Part shown: piece by piece, positions 7,933-16,605 of the stretch
How the letters are laid out: each line of letters begins with the position of its first letter
Position numbering within the stretch: the stretch's first letter is position 1
Assembly: GCA_937926515.1 (NCBI GenBank)
Contig: CALAZZ010000251.1
Span: forward strand, 1 to 44,729
DNA length: 44,729 bases
Direction: 5' to 3'
DNA from: an uncultured Bacteroidales bacterium
GTDB lineage: Bacteria; Bacteroidota; Bacteroidia; Bacteroidales; F082
The notes under the pieces: generated by a model
Databases searched by the model: none
What the model was told of the DNA's origin: nothing
Seen by the model: only the letters and a program-made list of their open reading frames with translations
Position numbers and translations under genes: made by a program

Positions 7933-9828
7933 ATGAAAAGATTTCTATGCTTAGCAATCGCAATGTCCTTCGGGCTGGCAACTTTTGCCCAACAAGGATA
8001 TGTTAAAATGAACCATCCAAAGGCAAATCAATCAGTGGAAATGGAATATATCCAGCCCTTCGATCCTAAGGTTGAAGTCACTGATTTTGTACCACCTACT
8101 AACATGGTACAGGTTCAAACTACAAAAAGTAATATGAGCTATGAAGAAACTCATGTTTGGACCACACAATATGACCTTCAAACCAATGCTGCACTGGGTA
8201 ACCGCGTGTATATGTGGCCCGATGGTACTGTAGCTGCAACATCAACATGGGGTGTCGAAAGTCCTCCAAACTTCCCAGATCGTGGTGCGGCTTATAACTT
8301 TTTTGATGGTACAAGCTGGGGAGCTCTGCCAACCGAACGTGTCGAGCCTACTCGGTCTGGCTGGCCCTCCATAGCTCCACTTGGTGAGAATGGCGAGGTA
8401 CTCGCCTCTCATGGTGGCACACCATTTGGAATTTATGTCTATACCAGGGAAACAAAGGGACAGGGTGAGTGGACACCTATTCAGCTTCTAAATCCTGATG
8501 GATATGAATTGACCTGGCCCCGTCTGATTACTTCAGGTGCGGATAATAGTGTCATTCATGTTGTTGCAACAGATCAAATTGATGCTGCCAATCCAAATGA
8601 AGAAATACCAATTTTTTATAACAGATCACTTGATGCTGGTGCAACTTGGGATGGCTGGATCCCGATGCCGGGCCTCGATTCTGATTATCATGCCTGGAAT
8701 CATTCTGCTGATGACTACGTTTTCGCCAGAAATGGAGACGTAATTGCTCTTGCTTTCTTTAGCGCCTGGTTAGACCTGTTCTACATCAAATCTGAAGATG
8801 GTGGCGAAACGTGGGAGTCACACACAGTTTGGGAGCACCCTTATCGCCCGTTCCTCTGGAATGAAACCATTACTACTGATACCCTTTATGCATGTGATAA
8901 CTCCGGCCATATTGCAATTGACAATGATGGGGTTGTGCATATGGTATGGGGAATAGCCCGTGTTGGACATAATGAAGTAGGTACTACATATCAATACTGG
9001 CCGATTACTGAAGGCATTGGATACTGGAATGAGACCATGGGTCAGATTCCCACCCATCCCGATAATCCTCATTGGACACTGGATCCTGCAAACTTGGATG
9101 AAATGGGGATGCTTGTAGGCTGGGTTCCTGATATTGATGGTGATGGCGAGATTTCGATATTTGACCTTGAAGTGATGACCTACAGGGCGTTAAGCCTTAC
9201 CAATTATCCCACCATCGCCATTGATGATATTGGGACGATTGTTGTGGCCTATTCAACCATTGATGAAAGCCGCAATGATGGCACCTATTATTATAGAAGT
9301 GTCTTTGCTTCATACAAGGATGGTATTTATGGAACCTGGTATATTGCAGAGGATAATTTGATGGATGGATTTATCCATTTGTTTGATGATGGGATTTATC
9401 CAACAGCAGCTGCGCAAGCTTACGACAATACTTTCTGGTTAATTTATCAGGCTGATAATTTCCCCGGCATCGCCTTAGATGAGGATCATGAATACACAGA
9501 TAATCAGGTGTATGCCGTAAAACTGAATCCGGGTATTGTGGGTGTGAATAATTTTATCAACCCCATCAATGATATTTCTGCTGCTTATCCAAACCCTGTA
9601 AACGACAATCACTTCAATGTTGATATCAACCTGAGCCGTACATCAAATACTGCTCAAATTGCAGTTCACAACATTGCCGGTCAAATGGTTTACCAGGAAA
9701 ATCTCGGTACCTTAAGTGTTGGCATGAACCGCGTGAAAGTTGATGTAAGCAGCTACCAGAGTGGAATTTATTTCTACACGGTTACTGTTGATGACTACAA
9801 GGAAACCAAAAAAGTGATCGTTCGCTAA
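7933..9828 (+). CDS. Secreted Asp-box (BNR) repeat protein with T9SS sorting domain and EF-hand loop
   Basis: The 631-residue protein is a paralogue of the divergent neighbour. Both have VWTTQYDLQTN/WIGLTRFDLQSN-type openings, a GTGYNYFDGSSWG/GAAYNFFDGTSWG motif, a PTERxExxRxGWPS segment and a T9SS tail. It has a signal peptide (residues 1-19, ending TFAQ) and Asp boxes NRSLDAGATW and KSEDGGETW. The C-terminal domain starts at AAYPNPVNDNHFNV and ends in KKVIVR. Residues 400-411 (DIDGDGEISIFD) form a perfect EF-hand/dockerin-like calcium loop, absent at the equivalent place in the paralogue. The protein is likely a surface beta-propeller binding or cleaving a glycan; the substrate is unknown. 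A strong terminator follows. Confidence 0.88.
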   Translation: MKRFLCLAIAMSFGLATFAQQGYVKMNHPKANQSVEMEYIQPFDPKVEVTDFVPPTNMVQVQTTKSNMSYEETHVWTTQYDLQTNAALGNRVYMWPDGTVAATSTWGVESPPNFPDRGAAYNFFDGTSWGALPTERVEPTRSGWPSIAPLGENGEVLASHGGTPFGIYVYTRETKGQGEWTPIQLLNPDGYELTWPRLITSGADNSVIHVVATDQIDAANPNEEIPIFYNRSLDAGATWDGWIPMPGLDSDYHAWNHSADDYVFARNGDVIALAFFSAWLDLFYIKSEDGGETWESHTVWEHPYRPFLWNETITTDTLYACDNSGHIAIDNDGVVHMVWGIARVGHNEVGTTYQYWPITEGIGYWNETMGQIPTHPDNPHWTLDPANLDEMGMLVGWVPDIDGDGEISIFDLEVMTYRALSLTNYPTIAIDDIGTIVVAYSTIDESRNDGTYYYRSVFASYKDGIYGTWYIAEDNLMDGFIHLFDDGIYPTAAAQAYDNTFWLIYQADNFPGIALDEDHEYTDNQVYAVKLNPGIVGVNNFINPINDISAAYPNPVNDNHFNVDINLSRTSNTAQIAVHNIAGQMVYQENLGTLSVGMNRVKVDVSSYQSGIYFYTVTVDDYKETKKVIVR

Positions 9829-9871
9829 TCACATACAATAATTCTGCAAATCAACTGTAGGTTAAGTATTT

Positions 9872-9912
9872 AATAACTGCCTGTGAGCTTTGCTCACAGG
9901 CAGTTATTTTTT
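9872..9912 (+). terminator. Rho-independent terminator after the second Asp-box gene
   Basis: A 17-bp perfect stem (9872-9888 with 9892-9908) with a TTT loop ends in a T-run. It is the strongest hairpin in the window. Confidence 0.92.
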
Positions 9913-10188
9913 GGTGTATCATCCAAGGGTAATAATTACTCGAAATACTGTTGTCATAACATTTTGCATTTAGTAATATCCAAAGAATGATGACAATTCT
10001 TCAAGCCTTTGATTTTGAGCTCAAAGAGAGCATGTACTATTTTGTTCGTGAGCCAAAATAATAATAATATTGAAAGTCAGAATGATTTCCTGGGAGTACA
10101 AGACTTTAAATTCAATGAAATAAAATGGTTTAAGAGAGGAAAAACATTTCCATCTCAAAATGAAGAGGAATCATTGGCAATAAAGCAG
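9913..10188. other. Gap with short open frames only
   Basis: No gene is recognised. A 24-residue frame (9987-10061, starting MMTILQAFDFELKESMYYF) ends at an AATAATAATAAT run. A different frame continues beyond it to 10197 with lysine- and glutamate-rich sequence, overlapping the end of the minus-strand transporter by 9 nt. The two pieces could be a frameshifted relic of a small gene, but no family is recognisable. Confidence 0.3.
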
Positions 10189-11748
10189 CTACAATGAATA
10201 GAACAATGCGGCTCCGGGCCCAATTGGCAGACCGGTCAATATCCATACAATGAGCAGGGCAAGCCAGAAAATGAGGAATGCAAACGAATAGGGCAGCATG
10301 GTGGCAATGATGGTGCCTATGCCTGCACGTTTGTCATATTTCTCCATAAAGGCCACAATAAGGGCAAAATACGACATCATAGGCGAAATAATATTGGTAA
10401 CGCTGTCGCCAACACGATAAGCCAACTGAGTGAATTCAGGTGAGTAGCCCAAAAGCATGAACATGGGTATAAAAACCGGTGCCATAATCGCCCATTTGGC
10501 AGAGGCACTGCCAATAACCAGGTTAATTACGGCTGAAATCAGCACCAACGCGATCATGAGCGGTATATTACCAAGACCGATAGAGCTAATCAGGTCTGCC
10601 CCCTTGATGGCAAAGATCAGGCCGAGATTGGTCCAGTTGAAATACGCTACAAACTGTGCAGCAAAAAACACCAACACAATGTAAACGCCCAACGTTGACA
10701 TGGATTTTCCCATTCCATTGATCACATCGCTGTTATCTTTTAGTGTTTTTGCACCGATGCCATACACAATGCCAAGAATACCAGCAATTAAAAAGATCAT
10801 AGCTACTATACCAGACATAAATGGAGACCGTAGCAAATCACCGGTATCCGGGTCACGTAAAAAACCACTTCCCCAAACATGATCCCAAACACCTCCACTG
10901 ATAGGCATCGTTGCCCATAGCATAAGCAATAGGATAATCCAGAAAGCATAATTTGTATACCGCAAACCTCGCTTTTCATTTTCCGAAATTTGAGCAATTT
11001 CTTCTGGTTTGGCTTCCCCTTTATAGGCGCCAAGCCTGGGCACAACAAATTTTTCGGTTACCCAGGTACCCACTGCTGCAATAAAAAAAGTAGAAACAAA
11101 CATGAAATAATAGTTGGCAGCAGGATTTACTTCATAGGTAGGGTCAATAATATGTGCAGCTTCTTCGGAGAGGCCGGCAAGCAACGGATCAATTGTCCCT
11201 AATAATAAATTGGCACTATATCCACCCGAAACCCCTGCAAAAGCAGCAGCCAAACCTGCAATGGGGTTTCTGCCAACAGCAAGAAAGATCATGCCACCAA
11301 GCGGAACTAAAACTACATACCCTACTTCACTGGCCATGTTTGACAAAATACCTGCGAACACAATGGAAAAGGTCAATAGCTTGGGTGGAGCAGACAAAAC
11401 CAGTTTACGCAACAATGTAGTCATCAGCCCGCTTGACTCCATGATGCCGATTCCAAGCAAGGCAACCAATACCGTTCCCAGAGGTGCAAAGCCGGTGAAG
11501 TTGGTAACCATCTTTCTAAGGATCATATGCAGCCCTTCAATGGAGAGTAGGCTAAACGGCCTTATGGCCTCCTTGGTGCCCGGGTGAATAACTTCAATAT
11601 CAAAAAGGCTTACGATACCGGATAATAAAATGGTACCACCTGCAAAAATGGCAAAAAGAGTTGCCGGATGTGGCAATTTGTTTCCAACTACTTCAATTGT
11701 CGTTAACATGCGGGCTATTACCCCGTTTCCAGAACCATTCTTCGCCAT
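10189..11748 (-). CDS. AbgT-family transporter (p-aminobenzoyl-glutamate transporter / YdaH-MtrF type)
   Basis: The 519-residue protein has many hydrophobic segments throughout. Family hallmarks are PHPATLFAIFAG near residue 24, LVPLGGMIFLAVGRNP, AAAFAGVSGGYSANLLLGT near 165-185, and the late motifs GSASAKWAIMAPVFIPM and RVGDSVTNIISPMMSYFA. Members either import p-aminobenzoyl-glutamate (AbgT) or export antifolate-type compounds such as sulfonamides (YdaH, MtrF). The sequence alone does not decide between these. The gene is monocistronic on the minus strand, with no folate gene beside it. TAACTTTG 27-34 nt before the start is a likely -7 element. Confidence 0.92.
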   Translation of the reverse strand: MAKNGSGNGVIARMLTTIEVVGNKLPHPATLFAIFAGGTILLSGIVSLFDIEVIHPGTKEAIRPFSLLSIEGLHMILRKMVTNFTGFAPLGTVLVALLGIGIMESSGLMTTLLRKLVLSAPPKLLTFSIVFAGILSNMASEVGYVVLVPLGGMIFLAVGRNPIAGLAAAFAGVSGGYSANLLLGTIDPLLAGLSEEAAHIIDPTYEVNPAANYYFMFVSTFFIAAVGTWVTEKFVVPRLGAYKGEAKPEEIAQISENEKRGLRYTNYAFWIILLLMLWATMPISGGVWDHVWGSGFLRDPDTGDLLRSPFMSGIVAMIFLIAGILGIVYGIGAKTLKDNSDVINGMGKSMSTLGVYIVLVFFAAQFVAYFNWTNLGLIFAIKGADLISSIGLGNIPLMIALVLISAVINLVIGSASAKWAIMAPVFIPMFMLLGYSPEFTQLAYRVGDSVTNIISPMMSYFALIVAFMEKYDKRAGIGTIIATMLPYSFAFLIFWLALLIVWILTGLPIGPGAALFYSL

Positions 11749-11774
11749 AGATGATCTTTTTAATTTGCTGTTCT

Positions 11775-11782
11775 CAAAGTTA
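11775..11782 (-). promoter_or_regulatory. Candidate -7 element for the AbgT-family gene
   Basis: TAACTTTG on the minus strand exactly fits TAnnTTTG. No clear -33 TTTG is present at the right distance. A second exact box (TATTTTTG) lies further upstream at 11833-11826. Confidence 0.45.
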
Positions 11783-11950
11783 TTTTACTTAGAATGTGGA
11801 TTGTTTGCTCACAATTCAAAAGGGGCAAAAATAGTGAATTTAGGATGTAAACCAATGGAATTTTGCTATTGATGGTCCGAATCACCCATGGAGAATACAA
11901 TTAATTTGAGGTCAGTAATTTTTTGCATATTGAGAATTTATTTACTTTGA

Positions 11951-11976
11951 TGTAATGTTTTTGTATTTCAATCGTC
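11951..11976 (+). promoter_or_regulatory. Candidate ECF-type promoter of the second sigma operon
   Basis: TGTAAT (11951-11956), 16 nt, then CGTC (11973-11976). The layout matches the motif in front of the other ECF gene at 4248-4274. It would give a very short leader, because the ATG is at 11989. A near-consensus housekeeping box (TTACTTTG, 11942-11949, with TTTG at 11922-11925) is an alternative. Confidence 0.45.
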
Positions 11977-11988
11977 TTTCAGATATAT

Positions 11989-12495
11989 ATGACTCCGGAG
12001 GCATTCAAAATAAAAGTATTGCATTTTAAGAACAGGCTTTACAGGTATTGTTTAAGAATGCTTAATGACCACGATGAGGCCAATGATGCTGTGCAAGAGG
12101 TTTACCTTAAGCTATGGACGATGAAAGACAGATTGAACATATACGATAACCCAGATGCCTATGCCATGAAGATGGCCAGGAACCACTGCCTGGATCAGCT
12201 TAAGGCTTCGCGAAGGCAGAATGTCAGATTAAGTGAACTGGAGGCAGATGTTAGTATAAACACCGGAGCCTCCTTTGATGATCGTGATATGACAGCCCGT
12301 ATTAAATCATTGATAGACCAGTTGCCCGAATTGCAACGCTCAATTATACACCTGCGCGATATAGAGCAATATACCATAGACGAAATAGAATTGATCACAG
12401 GGCTTAATCCAAATGCCATCAGGGTGAACTTGTCTAGAGCAAGGAAGAAAATCAGGGATAAGATAGAAAAATACCAACACCATGAATATCAATGA
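11989..12495 (+). CDS. ECF-family RNA polymerase sigma factor
   Basis: The 168-residue protein has the two-domain ECF layout. Region 2 (about residues 8-75) includes YRYCLRMLNDHDEANDAVQE and MKMARNHCLDQLKA. Region 4 (about 105-160) includes LPELQRSIIHLRDIEQYTI and the helix-turn-helix IELITGLNPNAIRVNLSRAR. It is the first gene of a three-gene operon and overlaps the next gene by 14 nt. It is only distantly similar to the ECF factor at 3725-4219, and its neighbours differ too, so it probably answers a different signal. Confidence 0.94.
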   Translation: MTPEAFKIKVLHFKNRLYRYCLRMLNDHDEANDAVQEVYLKLWTMKDRLNIYDNPDAYAMKMARNHCLDQLKASRRQNVRLSELEADVSINTGASFDDRDMTARIKSLIDQLPELQRSIIHLRDIEQYTIDEIELITGLNPNAIRVNLSRARKKIRDKIEKYQHHEYQ

Positions 12496-13003
12496 AATTG
12501 AGCGATTGCTCGAGAAATACTTCAATGGGGAGACCTCAATTGCTGAAGAAAGGCTTTTGAAGAAGTGGTTCGGTAATGAGACCTTACCCTCTCACCATTT
12601 GCCACTTAAAACCCAGTTTGATTTTTTTTCAAGTGAAGCTGATCAACATGAATTGAAAGAAGATTTTGACAATGAAATTCTGAATGCCATCAACCTGGTA
12701 GAAACGCAAAGAAGCAGACAGAGAAAAAGGATGCTTGTCTATTCTTTGGGCGGTATAGCTGCAAGCCTGGCTTTGGCGGTGGTCCTGTTCATGCAGTACA
12801 GACCTGTTCCGATAGAGGATAGTTTTAATGATCCAGCCATAGCCTACCAGGAAATACAGAAAGCCCTATTCTATGTATCTGACAAGTTGAATATGGGATT
12901 GAAACCGGCTCAGAAAGCTGCTTCGGAGTTTAATGAGGGCATTGAGCAGGCATCCCGAATTTCAAAGCTGAATGAAGTACAAAATTATTTAATGATTGAA
13001 TAA
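12482..13003 (+). CDS. Single-TM anti-sigma-like protein
   Basis: The 173-residue protein begins MNINEIERLLEKYFNGETS, then EERLLKKWF, a short helical head seen in many Bacteroidota proteins encoded right after ECF sigma genes. One transmembrane helix is visible near residues 85-105 (SLGGIAASLALAVVLFMQY), leaving a periplasmic tail of about 65 residues. The 14-nt overlap with the sigma gene and the helix support a role as the cognate anti-sigma factor. No catalytic motif or zinc-finger motif is visible, so the assignment rests mainly on context. Confidence 0.65.
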   Translation: MNINEIERLLEKYFNGETSIAEERLLKKWFGNETLPSHHLPLKTQFDFFSSEADQHELKEDFDNEILNAINLVETQRSRQRKRMLVYSLGGIAASLALAVVLFMQYRPVPIEDSFNDPAIAYQEIQKALFYVSDKLNMGLKPAQKAASEFNEGIEQASRISKLNEVQNYLMIE

Positions 13004-13034
13004 GTCTAAATATGAATCAAATAACACAAAAATC

Positions 13035-13583
13035 ATGAAAAAGAATTTAATTAAGATCATACTGGTCGTTGCAGTTAGTATGCCAGTATCACTGTGGGGT
13101 CAATCACATTCCATTGATAAGATCTATGAAAAGTATGCAGGAACAGAAGGATTTACATCAATAAACATCTCTGCAGAAATGTTCAAGCTGGCCGCAAGCC
13201 TTGGCGCTGCTAATGGTCCGGCAAGCAAAGAAGAACTGGGTGACATACTAAATCAGTTACAGGGCCTGAAAATACTGGTATATGACGATGCTAGGAAAAG
13301 TATTGATGCCGAAGCACTTAAAAAAGAGATACGCCAAAGTATTCAGAGTAAGGATTTTACTGAATTAATGTCAATTTCGGAACCCGGTAGCAATGTAAAA
13401 TTTCTGACTAAAGCCGGCCCCGGTAATAAAATAAGTGAGTTGGTCATGGTAGCTGAAGATGGAAAAGAAATCGTGGTGATGAGTTTCAGTGGACTGATTG
13501 ACCTTGAAACCATTGGTAAAATATCTCGCTCGATGAATATGCAGGGAATGGAGAAGCTCGAAAAACTGAACCAAAACGAGTGA
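13035..13583 (+). CDS. Exported DUF4252 protein
   Basis: I start at the ATG at 13035 (182 residues) because MKKNLIKIILVVAVSMPVSLWGQ is a clean signal peptide. An in-frame start at 12996 would add 13 polar residues in front of it and overlap the previous gene. The body (FTSINISAEMFKLAASL, LNQLQGLKILVYDD, VMVAEDGKEIVVMSFSG) fits the DUF4252 family, small exported Bacteroidota proteins commonly linked to ECF sigma operons. Its function is unknown. It is probably periplasmic and may feed back on the sigma/anti-sigma pair in front of it. No terminator was seen after it. Confidence 0.75.
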   Translation: MKKNLIKIILVVAVSMPVSLWGQSHSIDKIYEKYAGTEGFTSINISAEMFKLAASLGAANGPASKEELGDILNQLQGLKILVYDDARKSIDAEALKKEIRQSIQSKDFTELMSISEPGSNVKFLTKAGPGNKISELVMVAEDGKEIVVMSFSGLIDLETIGKISRSMNMQGMEKLEKLNQNE

Positions 13584-13790
13584 TTTTACAATCCTTGAAT
13601 CAAGTTTAAAAACTGTAATAGGTATTATTTTGAAGATATGAGGAAATAGATCAAGACTTGGCCTGGCTAAAGTAGTATTGATACTAGCATGCTTGCTGTG
13701 TTAAGTTCTTCGTGCGATGCAAGTAGCTTCTTATATCCTCGTCATATAGAATACACCAACCTTATACAGGCTTACAATCATCTTTTTTCC

Positions 13791-13798
13791 TAATTTTG
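13791..13798 (+). promoter_or_regulatory. Candidate -7 element for valS
   Basis: TAATTTTG fits TAnnTTTG exactly and lies 37 nt before the valS ATG. No good -33 TTTG is present. I see no T-box-like leader in the 250-nt gap. Confidence 0.5.
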
Positions 13799-13834
13799 CG
13801 GCCTTAAAAACGATTTAACGACTTAGCCGCAATT

Positions 13835-16471
13835 ATGGAAATAGGTAGCAAATACAATCCTGCATTAACAGAGCAAAAATGGTATGACCACTGGATGCAA
13901 CAAGGTTATTTTCACTCAGAACCTGATCATCGTGAACCCTATACCATTGTCATCCCTCCCCCCAATGTTACCGGTGTATTGCACATGGGACATATGCTCA
14001 ACAACACCATTCAGGATGTGCTTGTACGTAGAGCTCGTATGCAGGGCAAGAATGCCTGCTGGGTTCCAGGCACTGACCATGCCTCCATAGCTACTGAAGC
14101 CAAGGTCGTCAATAAACTTAGGGACCAGGGTATTGATAAATATGATATAGGACGGGATAAGTTTATGCAACACGCATGGGAATGGCGTGAGAAACATGGT
14201 GGAATTATTCTCGAGCAACTTAAAAAGCTTGGCGCCAGTTGCGATTGGGAACGGACTGCTTTCACTATGGATGAATCCCTGTATGAATCGGTCATAGATG
14301 TATTTATTGATTTGTATGATAAAGGACTTATATACAGGGGCGTGAGGATGGTTAATTGGGATCCTCAGGCGCTCACAGCAGTTTCGGACGAAGAGGTTGT
14401 TTATAAGGAGGTTAATTCAAAGCTGTATTATATTAAATATCACCTCGAAAATGAAGACGGTTACTTAACGATTGCAACAACCCGGCCGGAAACCATATTA
14501 GGGGATACAGCGTTATGTGTAAATCCCAAGGATGCACGTTACCAAAAATATCATGGTAAAAAAGTATTTGTCCCATTAATAAAGAGGCCTGTGCCAGTTA
14601 TTGTTGATGAGTATGTGGATATGGAATTTGGAACAGGAGCACTCAAAGTAACACCTGCCCACGACATCAACGATTATAACCTTGGCCTCAAGCACAAGCT
14701 TGCAACAGTTGACATTTTTAATGACAACGGAACCTTGAGTGAGCAGGCCCAACTTTATGTCGGCCAGGATCGCTTTGAGGTTAGATCGTTGATCGTTGAG
14801 CGCCTTACTGCAGAAGGACATATCGAAAAAATAGAAGATTATATCAACAAGGTAGGCTATTCTGAGCGCACCGATGCTGTGATTGAACCAAAGTTATCAC
14901 TTCAGTGGTTTTTAAAGATGAGTGAATTGGTAAAGCCTGCGCTGGATGTGGTGGAGGATAACCGGGTAAAATTTCATCCTTTGAAGCTTAAGAATAGCTA
15001 TAGGCATTGGATGGAAAACGTTAAGGATTGGTGTATTTCGAGGCAACTTTGGTGGGGTCAACGCATACCTGTATATTATTTACCCAATCAGGAAATGGTG
15101 GTTGCCAAGTCAGCTGAGGAAGCACTGGAGAAAGCACGCAAACTTTTCCCTGATTTGAAGCTCGAAGCTGCTGATATTAAGCAGGATCCTGATGTTGTTG
15201 ATACTTGGTTCTCCTCCTGGCTGTGGCCGATATCCGTTTTTGATGGTATTCGTAAACCCGATAATCCCGAAATCAATTACTATTATCCTACCAATGACCT
15301 TGTTACAGCACCTGATATCATCTTTTTTTGGGTGGCCCGGATGATTATGGCAGGATTGGAGTATCGCAACCAAATTCCTTTTAGTAATGTATATTTTACC
15401 GGTATTGTGCGTGATAAATTGGGACGCAAAATGTCAAAAACATTGGGCAACTCCCCGGATCCGCTCGACCTGATCAACGAGTATGGTGCCGATGGTGTGC
15501 GCATGGGAATGTTGTTAACGGCCCCTGCCGGTAATGATTTGCCTTTTGATCCTGTTTTATGTGAACAAGGCCGAAATTTCAGCAATAAAATTTGGAATGC
15601 ATTGCGTCTGGTGAAGGGCTGGTCAGTTGATGAAGATCTTGAACAACCTGAAACAGCTCAAGTAGCAGGCGAATGGTTCGAGGCGAAGTTTAACCAAACA
15701 CTTGAAGTTGTTGAAGATAGTTTTGCCAAATATAGACTGTCTGAAGGGCTTATGGCAATCTACAAGCTAATCTGGGATGATTTTTGTTCCTGGTATCTTG
15801 AAATGGTTAAGCCTGCTATGAATCAACCTGTTGACAAACTCACCATGGCAAATACCTTTAAGTTTTTTGAAAACCTCATGAAGGTGTTGCATCCGTTTAT
15901 GCCTTTTATAACCGAGGAAATTTGGCACCTGCTTAAAGAAAGAAAGAACAAGGAAGATATTATCATTGCTTCCATGCCCGAATCGAAGCCTTATAATGAT
16001 GAAATACTTGCACAATTTGATTACGCTGCCGAAGTAATCAACGCCGTCAGAAAGATCAGGGCTGATAAAAACCTGCCGTATCGGGATCCGATAGAGTTGC
16101 ACATCAAGAAAAATGGTCAAAAAACTGATACAACCTTCGATGGGTTAGCTTGTCGTATCTGTAATATAAGTGCCATTAAATATGTAGATGAAGCTACCGA
16201 TGGTGCTTTTGGTTTTGTAGCCCGATCCACTGAGTTTTTTGTGCCGGCATCGGATTCAATAGATGTGGAAGCCGAGCTGGAAAAGCTGACACATGAGCTT
16301 TTATATACCAAAGGATTTCTTGAAAGCGTGGTGAAGAAACTACATAATGAAAGATTTGTTACCGGTGCACCGGTAGAGGTGGTGGAGCGGGAGCGTAAGA
16401 AACAGGCTGATGCTGAGGCTCGTATTAAGGTCATTGAACAGCAAATGGCAGGTCTCAAATCGAAAAGATGA
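13835..16471 (+). CDS. valS: Valine--tRNA ligase
   Basis: This class Ia aminoacyl-tRNA synthetase charges tRNA-Val in the cytoplasm. At 878 residues it has bacterial ValRS size. The ATP-binding HIGH motif appears as PPNVTGVLHMGH (H49-H52), followed by PGTDHASIATE. The editing (CP1) domain spans roughly residues 200-340 (TIATTRPETILGDTA, GTGALKVTPAHD). KMSK is at residues 532-535 within GRKMSKTLGNSPDPL. An anticodon-binding helical domain follows, and a charged coiled-coil tail (about 805-878, EAELEKLTHELLY) completes the standard ValRS plan. Nothing is unusual. Confidence 0.98.
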   Translation: MEIGSKYNPALTEQKWYDHWMQQGYFHSEPDHREPYTIVIPPPNVTGVLHMGHMLNNTIQDVLVRRARMQGKNACWVPGTDHASIATEAKVVNKLRDQGIDKYDIGRDKFMQHAWEWREKHGGIILEQLKKLGASCDWERTAFTMDESLYESVIDVFIDLYDKGLIYRGVRMVNWDPQALTAVSDEEVVYKEVNSKLYYIKYHLENEDGYLTIATTRPETILGDTALCVNPKDARYQKYHGKKVFVPLIKRPVPVIVDEYVDMEFGTGALKVTPAHDINDYNLGLKHKLATVDIFNDNGTLSEQAQLYVGQDRFEVRSLIVERLTAEGHIEKIEDYINKVGYSERTDAVIEPKLSLQWFLKMSELVKPALDVVEDNRVKFHPLKLKNSYRHWMENVKDWCISRQLWWGQRIPVYYLPNQEMVVAKSAEEALEKARKLFPDLKLEAADIKQDPDVVDTWFSSWLWPISVFDGIRKPDNPEINYYYPTNDLVTAPDIIFFWVARMIMAGLEYRNQIPFSNVYFTGIVRDKLGRKMSKTLGNSPDPLDLINEYGADGVRMGMLLTAPAGNDLPFDPVLCEQGRNFSNKIWNALRLVKGWSVDEDLEQPETAQVAGEWFEAKFNQTLEVVEDSFAKYRLSEGLMAIYKLIWDDFCSWYLEMVKPAMNQPVDKLTMANTFKFFENLMKVLHPFMPFITEEIWHLLKERKNKEDIIIASMPESKPYNDEILAQFDYAAEVINAVRKIRADKNLPYRDPIELHIKKNGQKTDTTFDGLACRICNISAIKYVDEATDGAFGFVARSTEFFVPASDSIDVEAELEKLTHELLYTKGFLESVVKKLHNERFVTGAPVEVVERERKKQADAEARIKVIEQQMAGLKSKR

Positions 16472-16605
16472 TTTTTAAGTCTCCAGTTACTTTAATTGAA
16501 TATGGCAACTAAATGCTTATTTAAGCAGGTCAGATCGACATTTTATTTAATAAGAAGTGCCAATAACAGCTTTTTGCTGAACAAATAGGCCTGTGTAATC
16601 GTTCA

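Noticed and set aside
13584..13834. T-box or other leader control before valS
   Set aside because: I found no T-box bulge sequence or terminator/antiterminator pair, only a short TAGTAT/ATACTA palindrome (13673-13686) and a -7 box.
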